A DNA stretch of 64,000 bases. Source: Lasiosphaeris hirsuta (Eukaryota > Ascomycota > Sordariomycetes > Sordariales > Lasiosphaeriaceae). Made by a program: the position numbers and the translations under genes. The stretch lies in the NCBI GenBank assembly GCA_030549175.1, contig JAUKUA010000006.1, positions 2,480,001 through 2,544,000 on the forward strand. The letters are read 5' to 3'. This document shows, piece by piece, positions 52,649 through 63,298 of the stretch. Positions within the stretch are counted from its first letter, which is position 1. The number at the start of each line of letters is the position of its first letter. The notes beneath the pieces are model-generated. The model saw only the letters and a program-made list of their open reading frames with translations. It was not told the DNA's origin and searched no databases.

Positions 52649-54491
52649 ATGGATCTGGTAGGCAACACGACCCGAGCCGAGCCAATACGGCGCCTGGGCA
52701 TTGACGAAAAGCATGACCTCGAAGCGGTTGTGAGCAACTTGGCGGCCGAGGCCTACAAAGACTGGCCAAACGAGGCAGGGGTAAGTTCCTTGCTCGCTAC
52801 ATATTCCGTCTATCCCGTTAGTTCTAACCCCCATACAGTTCGATAGCCTCACCGAGGAACGTGGCCCGATCGAAATCTCTGTTTCCGGCCACATACCCGC
52901 ATGGGCCGGCGGGTCCCTCTACCGAACGGGCCCGGGTGTGTACAAGATCGAAGACACAGCGGTTGGCACTTTCTACACAACTCACTGGTTCGATGGACTC
53001 GCCCACACACATCGTTTCGACATTACCCCAGACGGGCAAAGTGGCACCAAAATGTTTTACTCTTCGCGGCGGCAGTCCGAACAGATGGCTGAACACATCA
53101 AACAGTTCGGCGATCGCAAGTACTTTAGCTTTGGCCAGCGGCGGGATCCTTGCCTCGGTCTGTTTGCAAAGATAATGAGCTCTTGGGTGGCGATGCGCGC
53201 GAGACCAGCAGACAAGGGATTCGAAAATATCAGCGTCGCTGTTCATCTAAACCTTCCCGGAGTTGTCGCCCAGCCCACTGGGTCTCCTGCGAGTCAAATC
53301 CACACACCAGGAATTGCTGGGGGGCACCGGGTAGGAATCCCCCAAAAGATGTGGATCACCACCGACAACTGCATCATGAAACAGTTTGACTCCGAGACGC
53401 TCGAGCCCATCGGCTTTGCAACCCAGGAGTCGCTACACCCAGACCTGACAGGTCCGACATCATGTGCTCATGCACAGAGAGATCCTCTCACTGGTGACAT
53501 GTTTAACTTCAATCTCCAAATGGGGCGCAATCCGACGTACCGTATCTTCCGTGTCAGCGCCGCAACTGGGAAGACCGATATTCTGGCCGCGATCCAAGGC
53601 CCTGGTATCCATGCTGCTTACATGCACAGTTTCTATCTGTCGCCAAGTTTTGTTATCTTCTGCATCCCTAGTTCGCACCTCGGCCTCCGAGGCTTGAAGG
53701 TTCTGTGGGAGCGCAACATGCTAGACGCGATCGAACCATTTGACGAGAGCAAAAAGTGCAAGTGGTTTGTGATCGACCGACTGCATGGCAGAGGAGTAGT
53801 GGCTGAGTTTGAGACCGACGCCGGGTTCTTTTTCCACAGCGTCAATTCTTTCGAGGAACAGGATGATGCGGACACTATTGTTGGCGCGACAACCCTGTTC
53901 TGCGATGTGGTGGAATATCCCAACCTCGAGATCATGTCCAGCTTGTACTACGATGTCTTGCTACAGAAGAACGGCGCCGAAAAGAAGTTCTGGGGAGACC
54001 CTCAACGCGCCCGTGCGGCTCTAGGTCGATTGGTACGGTACCGCATCCACATTCCCCTGTTTCAGGAGCCCGGCGGAAGCCACGACTTGAGCTTCTCGAA
54101 GATACTCAGCATCCCTGCGCCACACGCGGGCGAACTGCCAACAATTAACCCGCGATTCGCGACGAAGCGCCATCGCTACGTCTATAGCATTGCATTTTTC
54201 GGACGCAGCACTCTGATGGACTGTATTGTCAAGACAGACATGGAAACTAGGGAGGCGTTGTTTTGGAACACACCACCTGGCCACAGCCCTGGGGAGGCCA
54301 TATTTGTGCCACGGCCCGACGGAGTGGCAGAGGATGACGGTGTACTGCTGAGTGTCGTCCTCGACGGCTCCAGCCGGACAAGCTATGTGGTCTGCCTCGA
54401 CGCCAGAACAATGGCTGAGCTTGGCCGAGGAGAGGTGGGGTTTGCGGTAGGCCTGGGGTTTCACGGTTTGCATGTTGCCGGTTCCCCATGA
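52649..54491 (+). CDS. Carotenoid oxygenase (RPE65/CCD family), two exons
   Basis: Exon 1 (52649-52780, GTAAGT donor) and exon 2 (52839-54491, ACAG acceptor) give 594 residues. The family start is seen as SVSGHIPAWAGGSLYRTGPG and HWFDGLAHTHRFDI. Four iron-binding histidines can be assigned by position: SCAHAQRDPLTGDMFNFNL, AYMHSFYLSPSFVIF, FFFHSVNSFEEQDD and the terminal GLGFHGLHVAG. Glutamates that fix the histidines are plausible in FEEQDD and in VVEYPNLE. Members cleave carotenoids, apocarotenoids or stilbenes by non-heme iron and O2. Fungal relatives include retinal-forming CarX, torulene-cleaving CAO-2 and the stilbene-cleaving CAO-1. Which of these fits cannot be told here. No carotenoid synthesis genes or rhodopsin gene adjoin it. 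There is no signal peptide, so it is likely cytosolic. Confidence 0.92.
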
Positions 54492-55207
54492 GCGGCCCCC
54501 CGAAAAGAGTTTTGTGGAACAGTGATTTATGGCGTATTGCAGCGCGTCGTCTGTAGCAGACACCTTAGGCTCACACCTCGCCTTGCCCCAGGGGTAAAAG
54601 GGGGTCATGGAAAGAGGGGATCTAGAAGCAGGCCATTTATGTTTTGGAGAAATCAAACATTCTTGATTTGTAAAATTAGTGTTTATGTTGTGCCTCGGTC
54701 TCAGCCCTCCCTCCTTCCGGGGGGTTGACAATATATATATGTGCTCCGTAACTCCAGCTAAACTGTCATCCGTGAAACTTACCACAGCAACTACTGATCG
54801 ACTTGTCTTAGACCTACCGACGAGCTAAGTGGGGGCCCCGGCGAATATCTAGGGCGCAAGGCTCCGCGATGACACGGACGATTTTCGGTATCTTCAGCAC
54901 TGTGAACAAGGGTATGTGTGTGTGTGTGTGTGTGGTCCCCGCTTTCAGCCTCCAGAGTTGGAGTTGCTCCGATCTACTAAAGACTAATTATGGCGGGGGC
55001 TGAGTGGTTGCAGACCGCAGCTGCTGTGCAGCACCAAACTCGGCAGACTTCAGACCCTTATCTTCAATGCAGCCCTTAATAACGGTATCATGTCAAGCGT
55101 TTTGAACTTTTTGACCACTTATCACAACCTTCAGTCTTCACTCCAATACCCGCTTTTCCCCCTCAGCCTCTTGGCAAAACTGATGCTTTAAAAGCCCTTA
55201 TTACGAC
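54492..55207. other. Intergenic region
   Basis: No gene. It contains a GT microsatellite. Confidence 0.45.
54913..54934. repeat. (TG)n dinucleotide microsatellite
   Basis: About eleven TG/GT units in non-coding DNA. Confidence 0.85.
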
Positions 55208-56218
55208 ATGTTGGGCAAAAATGTTTCAATGTTTGCCCGCGCAAGCCGGGAGGTTCCGGTCGGTGATCTCCCAAGCGTCCCTGACCGGCGCTCGAAGCCC
55301 CGACCGCTGGCAGGGACGGCAGGCGTCAAGGCAAAGGGACGAAGGGTGAAATTGCCAGACGAAGAAGCGCCGGCTGAGGGAGAGAGGTCCCGCCCAGATG
55401 GTCGGCCAGATAATTCGGAACCCGTCGTTGTTGAGGCATCCCCCGGACGGTCCGAGTCGGGACCGGAGAGACCGGAACAAGCATCGCAACTTGCACAGCT
55501 TGGCCTCGCAGAACGGTTGGCGGCCGCGGGCGACATTCATCTTTTCAGCAGTGAACGCGAGCCAGTCGAATACGGCATCCAGCTCGCTACGCTGCAGCGC
55601 ATGGTCCTCGGGCAACTACGCAGCGAACTGGCCGAAGTTGTACACGACATCTACACGGGCAGAAGCGCCAAGAAGTACTTGATGGACGATGCGAAAGAAC
55701 TCATCACCGATTACTGCAACGCCGTGCGCGACTACGACTTCATGGCCGAGCGGCTGCAGCAATCCCGGGACGACGAGGAGGACGATCCATTTGAGATATC
55801 GACGCATCGCCTCCTGGATCTCTGCCTAATGCGTGATGCCGGATTGGTGCCGGAAAAGGACTGGGAAAAGCTGCTCGCCCGAGTCAAGGGAGAAAAAAAG
55901 CTGTACAAGAAGCGGTACAATATCCTCCCTAGCGTGTCGCGTAACGATCGCGGCGACGTCATGACGCGGAATCTGTCTCTTGAGCGTCTTGGGATGGGTT
56001 TGGCGGGTGGGGCTGCCTTGATTGTGCCAATGCTGATCATGGTACTTCACAAAGACTTGGTGACCACGCTGGTGACCACGAGCGTGGCTACCATGCTCTT
56101 CGCTGGCGGCCTGGCGCTCCTGGGCACGAAGCTCAGGGGAGAGACCGTGCTGGCATCGGTAGCGGCGTACGCAGCTGTATTGGTTGTTTTTGTGGGCACC
56201 AGCGACCAAGCTACCTGA
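55208..56218 (+). CDS. DUF6594-type membrane protein
   Basis: A single-exon gene of 336 residues from ATG 55208. The N-terminal third is basic, Pro/Glu-rich and probably disordered. The middle is an alpha-helical, charged region (YGIQLATLQRMVLGQLRSEL, then VVHDIYTGRSAKKYLMDDAK and LITDYCNAVRDYDFMAERLQ), and the C-terminus has closely spaced hydrophobic segments (LGMGLAGGAALIVPMLIMVL, LVTTLVTTSVATMLFAGGLA, VLASVAAYAAVLVVFVG). A coiled helical region then two or three C-terminal membrane helices is the DUF6594 layout, a large family in filamentous ascomycetes often found near HET and STAND genes. Its function is unknown. It probably sits in an internal membrane with its N-terminus in the cytosol. 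Confidence 0.75.
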   Translation: MLGKNVSMFARASREVPVGDLPSVPDRRSKPRPLAGTAGVKAKGRRVKLPDEEAPAEGERSRPDGRPDNSEPVVVEASPGRSESGPERPEQASQLAQLGLAERLAAAGDIHLFSSEREPVEYGIQLATLQRMVLGQLRSELAEVVHDIYTGRSAKKYLMDDAKELITDYCNAVRDYDFMAERLQQSRDDEEDDPFEISTHRLLDLCLMRDAGLVPEKDWEKLLARVKGEKKLYKKRYNILPSVSRNDRGDVMTRNLSLERLGMGLAGGAALIVPMLIMVLHKDLVTTLVTTSVATMLFAGGLALLGTKLRGETVLASVAAYAAVLVVFVGTSDQAT

Positions 56219-56711
56219 CGAATATGCCGCAATAAATCGATGCGAGATCCCCTGTCGGCCAAAAACCAATTCTCACCCGCAGCCGCGCAAGACGGGTGTA
56301 AGACGGTGTGTCGTTGGCAAAACTCGAGCTTTTCCGGGCTCGGACTGGGGGGGGGGCTACCATATATTATTGTATTCAGCTCTTGGATCGCATGCTGTTG
56401 GGACGAGCAAGTTTTCGGTGCGAGACAACGAATGGTTGGGCACTCGTGATCTGCAACAGCAAATTGAGGCTGGCGGACGCTGGAGATCGGGGCAACAAGT
56501 TCAGCCGTTACACATGGGCTTTCGATTACCAATAATATGGAGCTTTACCTGACCTCAGTCAAGGCCAGGGAAAGCGGGGAAGGGCGTGGCGGACTTCTTA
56601 TTTAACGGCATCTCCCAGAATCAGGTTGGCCCCTGAATCTCCTTCACGACCAAACCACCAATGCATTGACTCTTTGAAAATCCTCACTGTGGCGCGAAAC
56701 AATAGGTAAAT
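56219..56711. other. Intergenic region
   Basis: 3' flank and promoter space only. Confidence 0.4.
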
Positions 56712-57561
56712 ATGGGAGCATCAACAGGACTAGACGCGGCCATTGCTCCCAAGGGCAATGTTCTGCTGGTCCTATTTCCGGGCTTCAACACTTTGGACAT
56801 GAACGGCCCGTATGAAATCCTCCAGAAATCCAAAGTTGGCAACGCCTTTGGCATCAAAGTTGCAGCCGAAAACGAAATTACGGTATCCGTAGAGGGCGTG
56901 CAGGTCAAGGTTGGTGGTTGTCTCCCTGGTATTGCCGTTGCCTACTGACAGGTATTATGCAGCGCGATCTCGTACTGGACGATGATCTAATTGCCCGGCT
57001 GCACGAGTACGATGTCTTAGTTGTGCCAGGGGGGACGATGGGACCGGTCAATGTGCAAGCCAGCGATGTCGGGGGCCCTTTCATGAACCTCTTGGCGGCG
57101 TTTGCGCAGCTGGGACCGACACCGGGCGCTAATCCGCGCATCCTGCTGTGAGTCCGTCTTGCCTAACACTTTGGCGCTCGCCATCTAACGGCTCGATGCA
57201 CAGTTCCGTCTGCACTGGGGCCATCTTCCTCGGCGCTCTGGGCATCTTCAACGAGCACCTGTGCACCACGCACTGGGCTTCCTACGACGCCCTTTCGCAG
57301 CGGGTCAAGGATGCGGCGGCTCGCACACAGTGTCATCGCCCTGGACGAGTTGTGGCCACGCGGTATGTTGACTCGGGACTTAACAGCAACGGTGTTCGTA
57401 TCATCAGCAGTGGTGGTATCAGCTGTGGCATAGACGCCAGTTTGCACGTGGTGAAGCTTCGGTGTGGCGAGGCCGAGGCTATCAAGACTTCGCAGCTGCT
57501 CGACTATGCCTGGCGCAAAACGGAGGGTGTGGTGTTTTGGGAGGACTCGCATGTACCTTGA
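56712..57561 (+). CDS. DJ-1/PfpI-family protein, three exons
   Basis: Exons 56712-56909, 56963-57147 and 57204-57561 give 246 residues. The class I glutaminase-like fold is shown by NVLLVLFPGFNTLDMNGPYE at the start, YDVLVVPGGTMG in the middle, and the nucleophile elbow SVCTGAIFLGALGIF with the reactive cysteine. A catalytic histidine or equivalent may be in TTHWASYDAL. IISSGGISCGIDASLHVVKL matches the later strand-helix of the family. The glutamate after FPGFNTLDMNGP is the conserved acidic residue that tunes the cysteine. Proteins of this kind act as isonitrile hydratases, glyoxalases, chaperones or the amidase part of transcription factors. No DNA-binding domain is attached here, so an isonitrile hydratase-like or uncharacterised enzyme is the best guess. 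It is cytosolic. Confidence 0.85.
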
Positions 57562-57826
57562 ATACCTCTCAGCTAGTGACTATGCCAGAAAAAGGCAAAG
57601 ATTAAAAAAACACATCAATAAGCGGGGTTGGTTGATGCGGGGGGGTCATGCAGCAGACTCTATCTTCCAGAAGACACTCGGGGTAAGAACAAGAATGGTT
57701 TATAGGAAGGTGCCCCATCCGACGACTCGCAAGAAGGGAGAGGACGACCGAGGTTGCAGGAGAAGCTTGGCCACCAAAGACCTCCTACGCAAGTGTCAGT
57801 ACCCTAGGTTACCTATTGACAGCTCG

Positions 57827-57848
57827 AAAAAAAAAAAAAAAAAAAAAA
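57827..57848. repeat. A22 homopolymer in the 5' leader of the DUF1989 gene
   Basis: A pure run of 22 A ends 20 bases before the start codon at 57869. Confidence 0.8.
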
Positions 57849-57868
57849 CAACACTAAAATTAACAACC

Positions 57869-58782
57869 ATGGCCACCTCATCCATCCCCCCTCCCCGACC
57901 CGCTTACCTCTCGACAAGCGCATCTCCCCTGACCGCCCCGAAAGACCTCTTCACCGCCCTCGCCCAGGCCCCACGAGTGCTCCTCGACGAATTCACCATC
58001 CCGATCCGGTCGGGGCGGGCGTGGACGGCGACGACCGGCAGCATCGTGCGCATCAGCACGCCGCTGGGGCCGCAGGTGGGCGACCTCAACATCTGGAACG
58101 CGGCAAACCCGCGCGAGCGCTTCTGGGCGGCGCGCACCCGCCAGCTGCACGCCTCGCACGTCTCGACCCTCGATCGCCTGTGGTCGTGCCTGCCGTACAT
58201 GCGGCCCATGGTGACCATCGTCGCCGACTCGCTGGCGCGCTACGGCACCGACGAGCACGGCGGCCGCGTGCACGACCTGCTGGGCACGCGGTGCGATCCG
58301 TACATCAACACGGTCCTGAGTGGGGGCGAGTACGATTATCATTGTCATTCGAATCTGACCAGGGCTGTGTTGCCGTTTGGGCTGGCGGAGAGTGATATTC
58401 ACGACGTGATCAACTTGTTTCAGGTCACTGGGCTAGACGGGGACGGAAGGTACTGTATGAGTCCGTGTCCTGCGAGGGAGGGCGATTTCATCGAGTTTTT
58501 TGCCGAGCAAGATGTCTTGATGGCGCTGAGTAGGTCTATCTATTCCCCTCGGTTCGTAGAAGCTGACAGCAGTGCATAGGCACTTGTCCAGGGGGTGATC
58601 TGTCGCTCTGGGGCTTTGGCGGCGACAGTGAGAAGGAGATGGCCAAGTGTTGCCGCCCGCTCAAAGTTCAAGTCTTCGGACTGGAAGACCAACATTGGCT
58701 GTCCAGCCGCGGATGGAAACCATCCGATCCTGCGAATTATCGAGGAATGCACGGCCTAGTTGTCGCTGGGGGTGAGCTCTAG
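57869..58782 (+). CDS. DUF1989 protein (urea-carboxylase-associated type), two exons
   Basis: Exon 1 (57869-58529) and exon 2 (58580-58782), joined at a GTAGGT donor and ATAG acceptor, give 287 residues. Family features are RSGRAWTATTGSIVRI and PLGPQVGDLNIWNAANPRER (the barrel strands with the first metal-side residues), LGTRCDPYINTVLSGGEYDY, the CHSNLTRAV stretch, and SPCPAREGDFIEFFAEQDVL, then LSTCPGGDL across the splice. Cysteines and histidines in these motifs suggest a metal site. Family members are linked in bacteria to urea/guanidine breakdown and in fungi to amino-acid or secondary metabolism, but the reaction is not established. A cytosolic enzyme is likely. It is 0.3 kb downstream of the DJ-1-like gene, on the same strand. 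Confidence 0.85.
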
Positions 58783-59096
58783 CCTCAACGGCTGAGTAGG
58801 GGTATACCTTCAATAGCTATCCCAAGGACCGCCGGCAACCCGTTACTCCGGAGGTACCCTGGACGGTTGGAAAATCAAATGGCTGCTCTGTTACAGCATC
58901 TTTAGTAGCTTGAGATGACTACTGCTCTTTAATGGCATTTACAAAATATGAATACAGACCCATGCCAGCTCCACTGCAGGTCTGCAGCACTTACAACCCC
59001 GTTGTTAGCCAACTAACAACATCTATACTATCCCCTCAAACCTACCACCTGGAGTTCAACCCCGAATACACACAGATCAATCAAAGATCCATCAAG
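58783..59096. other. Intergenic region
   Basis: No gene is seen between the DUF1989 gene and the low-complexity units. Confidence 0.35.
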
Positions 59097-59620
59097 ATGT
59101 CTTCAGGAAGACACAGCAGGTACAGCAGTGCCAGCAATTCAAGCAGCGAAACAACACCAGCAGTCGTAGTGGTGATAGCTGTCGTAACAGCTGTGCTAAC
59201 CAAAAGATGCCTTATGTTATCCCGAAGAGTACTAGCAATGCAGCCAAGTTCTTGTTTAATATCACGGCTATTCCATATGTCGAGTCGAAGGTCAAGTCGG
59301 AACCCAGAATCTCGAGCAGCGGTGAGGGTAGCTGTAAGAAGAAATTGGCTGTCAAGGAGGGTGCTGGCATGAAAGACAACGTCGTGGTGGCTGGCCTTGA
59401 GTTTGTCACCGGCAGTAACACGGCGTCTAGAATACTGAAGGACAGTGAGCACCCGAATGGGGCCCACTTCCGCAAGCCTCTTGGCAAGGGTAAGGCGTGT
59501 AAGACCAGCAGCGTCTCTGGGACCGCCAGCGTGAGTAGCAGATATTCCCAGAGTTTCTTTGATGATGAGACCCTGCACTCCCAGGGTGTTTCTGATGACG
59601 AGTCCCTGTACTCACGCTAA
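59097..59620 (+). CDS. Low-complexity Ser/Lys unit, copy 1 (gene model unresolved)
   Basis: An ATG at 59097 gives MSSGRHSRYSSASNSSSETT but this frame then turns hydrophobic and loses sense. A second frame, with its own ATG at 59207 (MPYVIPKSTSNAAKFLFNIT), runs 137 codons to TAA 59620. It contains CKKKLAVKEGAGMKDNVVVA, GLEFVTGSNTASRILKDSEH and a Ser/Asp-rich end (FDDETLHSQGVSDDESLYSR). The CKKKLAV...SRILKDS block is clearly related to the block in the unit downstream, so the coding frame is real. The join of the two frames at about 59.15 kb needs either a missed intron or a 1-base indel. No known domain was recognised. Confidence 0.45.
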
Positions 59621-59783
59621 CTCCCGGCCAGTCAGCCACTACCTACCTCTTCTCGCTCGATGCCAGCGGCTTTTTAGTCAATCACCAATTAAAAGCCACG
59701 CCCGAATACTTTGAGTGTGAGGACGAGGACGAAGATACCGCCTCAGAGTATACCGCCTCATACTCGAGGGCATGCATGCATAG

Positions 59784-60473
59784 GAAGGAACAATAGAAGC
59801 AGAAGTAGGCCGTGACCGTCGTCATAGCAGCTCCGGCATCCATAGCCGTGACAACCGTCATGGTAGCTCCGGCAGCCACAAGAAGAGGTTGGCTGCCTCA
59901 GAGGATGTTGGCAAGGGAACCAAGCTCGCGATGGCTGGTCTTCAATACATCATCGGCGGTAGAACAAAGCCCGCTAGAATCCTGCAGAACGACAAGCACC
60001 GGGAGGGTGTCCTTGGCAGCTTTTATGAGGCCCTTCTTGATGACCTGACATTGACTCCTAGGCATGGACATCCCGCGAGGGGCGAACATTCTACGAGTAC
60101 CGTGAGGACTCGTAGACATTCCCGGGGCTTTTTTGATCCCCTTGCTGACCCGGTATCGGCTTCCGGGCACGACCATCCCGTGGAACCTCCCGCGAGGTCC
60201 ATGAGGTCCATGAGGTCCATGAGGTCCATGAGGAGTGAACATCCCGAGAGTTCTACGAGGAATGAGAGGAGTGGACCCTCTCGGTTAAGTAGCTCACGAC
60301 CGGTCACTCTTGGATACGCAGCTAGTACTACGTCCTCCACCCGACACCTCTCGAGTCCCCAGTCGACCGGCTCGGACCACGGAGGAGCTAGGCTCGACGA
60401 CTCTTCGGACGACTCTTCGGACGACTCTTCAGACGACTCTTCAGACGGCTCCGAGCGAGCGGCCAGGATTTAA
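59784..60473 (+). CDS. Low-complexity Ser/Lys unit, copy 2, with internal minisatellites
   Basis: The frame opens after a TAG (59781-59783) that overlaps an acceptor-like ATAG, so an upstream exon is likely. An acidic stretch ending near 59760 (EYFECEDEDEDTASEYTASY) is a candidate. The unit reads RRHSSSGIHSRDNRHGSSGS, then KKRLAASEDVGKGTKLAMAG, LQYIIGGRTKPARILQNDKH, and ends in a repeat-rich tail: four RSM units and a run of DDSS units. The KKRLA...ARILQND block matches copy 1 in length and order. No start ATG is visible in the first 50 codons. It may be the main exon of a gene or the second half of one gene that includes copy 1. Confidence 0.4.
   Translation, partial: EGTIEAEVGRDRRHSSSGIHSRDNRHGSSGSHKKRLAASEDVGKGTKLAMAGLQYIIGGRTKPARILQNDKHREGVLGSFYEALLDDLTLTPRHGHPARGEHSTSTVRTRRHSRGFFDPLADPVSASGHDHPVEPPARSMRSMRSMRSMRSEHPESSTRNERSGPSRLSSSRPVTLGYAASTTSSTRHLSSPQSTGSDHGGARLDDSSDDSSDDSSDDSSDGSERAARI
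60195..60230. repeat. 9-base minisatellite (AGGTCCATG)4
   Basis: Four perfect tandem copies inside the copy 2 frame, read as RSM units. Confidence 0.9.
60396..60443. repeat. 12-base minisatellite (GACGACTCTTCG)4
   Basis: Four tandem copies with one base varying (cg or ca at the end), read as DDSS units near the C-terminus of copy 2. Confidence 0.9.
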
Positions 60474-61573
60474 TCACCACCATTCATTCGTGTGAAGGAT
60501 GAAGGGTGAGGTGAGGGATGATGGGAGAAGGATGAAGGATGGATGGTACTTACTACTTATGATTGGTACTAAGTAACCTCCTTTATGTGAACCAAAACAC
60601 AGTCATTACCGGATACTATTAGACCAACAAGTCTAGGTCCCAATGTGACATCTACGTCTCAATTAAGTAGGCCCATTCATTCATTAGGTGTTGTAATGTA
60701 AATTTGATAAGTGGCATCAAATATTGGTTTAGATATTAATGATCCGTAGTTGAAAATGTCCAGAAGGGCGGACCTAATTGGCAGTCAAGCATGAACGTCG
60801 TCGGCAGACTGTCACTGTGATAATGGCTGTCGCCTGCATTGCGAGGCTCGCGGCTGAGACATGCGAGCGATACTCACTAGTGGATGATCGCCTTTGTGGC
60901 TGGCTTCACCTCTGCAGCCCAAGATCGAACCATGTGTCGTTGTGCCCACACACCCCCCCCTCCCCCGCCTCGGTAAGGTAGGTAGGTAGGTGCCTTGGCC
61001 AACGCGGGTGCCGTGCATACTGCAAGATTGATTGAAGGAAGGAGCATTGGTGGGTGCTGGTGGCCCAATTTTCGAGCAGACAAAGTTGGCAGGAGCCAAG
61101 TGTGAACAAGCTGTGAACAAGGCCTTCAGAGGAGACCCGACACACGTGCGCGATCACGACTGCGTGGTTTACACCCACTTGCTCGATTCCTGCATCTTGG
61201 CGGGTTTTAGCCTACATGCATGAGGTGCCACGTCGTGCCAATTTCTGGTCTAGACAGAAACTCCAGGGTTTGGGATTGGCCCGGCCGCAGAACGCACATG
61301 AGACGGCAGGGCCATTGGAAATTATCTTACTCTTTGCCAAAACCTGGACGAACCTGGGTGAACCCCCAGCGTCGCCAATTCACTCCCGCCACGTCATGGT
61401 GGGAGCCATGCAGCCCGCCGCCATATCTACGCCGCGGGTCCCCGTTGCTCGCCAGGTAATGTGATTCCTCAATGTGCGCTCTTTCTCGCACTTCTCCCAT
61501 CCCGACGTCCCAATCACCAATGGTGGCCCGCGTCGAGACGCTGCCACTCAAGTGACAGACCTGCACCCCCAAC
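60474..61573. other. Intergenic region of about 1.1 kb
   Basis: AT-richer just after copy 2, then GC-richer. No gene-like frame was supported. Confidence 0.4.
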
Positions 61574-62962
61574 ATGTCGGACTCGGAAAAGCCAGGGCTG
61601 CTGAGGGCATTCCTCGACAGGGGAAGCAGGGGCCGATCGAGTTCTGGTGACCGCAAGCCCATTTCGCACTTTGATCCCTTCTCGGCCAGCCAGACCCCGG
61701 ACAGCAGCGACAATGGCGCCCATGACCTCGAGAGGGTATTCAAGAGGGGCTTGCTGGCCCTGCCGCTTCTAGCCCTCTCGGTGCTGGCCTACTCGCTGAT
61801 CAATGTGGCGCCGGCGACCCCCTTTGCAATGGCGATGCTTGATGGTGGTGAAATCAAATGGGACAACGGCAGCTTCCGTGTGCCCATCCTGCACTCCTTC
61901 TACAACGTGCCGTGGCTTGATAAGTTGTCGGTGCTCCCAATCAGACTCCCTCCCATCTGTCCTTCTCTGACGCATAGCTCCCAGGGTCTCGTGTGCCAAC
62001 ATGTTCTTCATGCCCGTGATATACGGCTACGACCCGGCCTCTCGGATGCAAGCCGTGTCGTTCCTTTCCGATGGGGGCGTGATGCTGGCGATCTGGTGGC
62101 TTGAGTCCCTGCGATGCCGACCCATGCCGTGGTTCCTGCACAAGTAGGTCAACCCCAGCAGCAAACTAACCAAACCGACCCCGAATCTAACCGCCGCAGC
62201 CCGTCCATCCTCACCCTGGCGAGCCAGCTCGTCGGCCTCGGCGTCGTCTGTCCGCTCTACTGCTTCCTCTCGTACATCTACGCCCCGATCGACAGTCCCG
62301 TGTCGTCGGACCAGCGGAGCTCGCTGACCGCCGTCCTGCCCGCCCTCCTCGTCGGCTACTACATCCCGGCGTACGCCATGTTCTTCTGGCCCGACCTCGC
62401 CGAGCGGCAGTCGTGGCTGTTCCTGTGGCAACTGTACCCCGTCCTGATCTCCATCGCCTACCACGCCGTAACCCTCGGTACCGCGACCCCGCGGAACCGG
62501 TCCGTGGTGGCCAAGCTGAGCCGCGACCTGCTCGCGGTCCGCGTGTGCATCGGCGTCTCGGTGGTCCTGGGCGCGTCCGTCTGGCTCTGGACCCGGTTCT
62601 CGGCCCCGCTCAGCATGGCTACCATCTTTGCGCCCACCGGGGTCCCTCGCCTGTCCCTCCCTAGCCTAACGGCGTTTAGTGGTCAGTTTCTTCGGTGGGA
62701 TGAGGTGTTTGTCTTTGGGCCCATGCTGTTGTGGCTCGCCTATCTGTACGAGGACACTAAGCGTGCCGGGCTTCTGCAGGCGAGCTGGCTGTCGTTGATT
62801 CCGTTGGCTGCTGCTGCCGTTATCGCACTGGGACCTGGTGCAGCGGTCGGATTGGGCTGGCTGTGGAGGGAAGAGGCAATCCTAGCAAGGCACGAAAAGG
62901 ACACATTGATGCTCGAGGTTGCCGCAAAAGTGGATGCGCTGTTGAAAGCCAACGGGGCATGA
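61574..62962 (+). CDS. Multi-pass membrane protein of unknown function, three exons
   Basis: Exons 61574-61923, 61985-62143 and 62200-62962 join in phase to 423 residues. The first donor is GTTGTC, weaker than usual, but the 61-base intron, CTGAC branch region and CCCAG acceptor fit. The N-terminus is polar and Ser-rich (GLLRAFLDRGSRGRSSSGDR). Seven or eight hydrophobic segments follow, among them GLLALPLLALSVLAYSLINV, ASQLVGLGVVCPLYCFLSYI, VLPALLVGYYIPAYAMFFWP, LAVRVCIGVSVVLGASVWLW and LAAAAVIALGPGAAVGLGWLW. The layout resembles small integral membrane proteins found in fungal secondary-metabolite clusters, but I cannot place it in a named family and no synthase adjoins it. Confidence 0.65.
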
Positions 62963-63298
62963 GGGAGAGCTGTATTTTATTTCACCTGTTCACGACGCAT
63001 TGATTGAATGGGTAAACGGGACTAATTTGTACAGGATGGCAACATCAGGAAGGGCGGCGCTTTTAAGATTGGTTGACACATGGGAAACAACTACCAGAGT
63101 CAACTGTACTTTGCAAAAACTTTCCTTTGTAATTGAGAAGTCGCTGTCGCACACGCCGGGTTTAGCGCCCTCTCCAATTTATCGCGCCGCTTCGCCCTGA
63201 TTGGCCGCACGCTCCCTGCCCCACCACGCCCGCCCATTTTCAACAAGCTTGCCCATTTTTCAACAAGCAAGCTTAAGCACCTTGTACCCCTCCCTCCA
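62963..63298. other. Intergenic region
   Basis: No gene is seen. It contains a short direct repeat (caacaagcttgcccatttttcaacaagcaagctt) near 63245. Confidence 0.35.
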
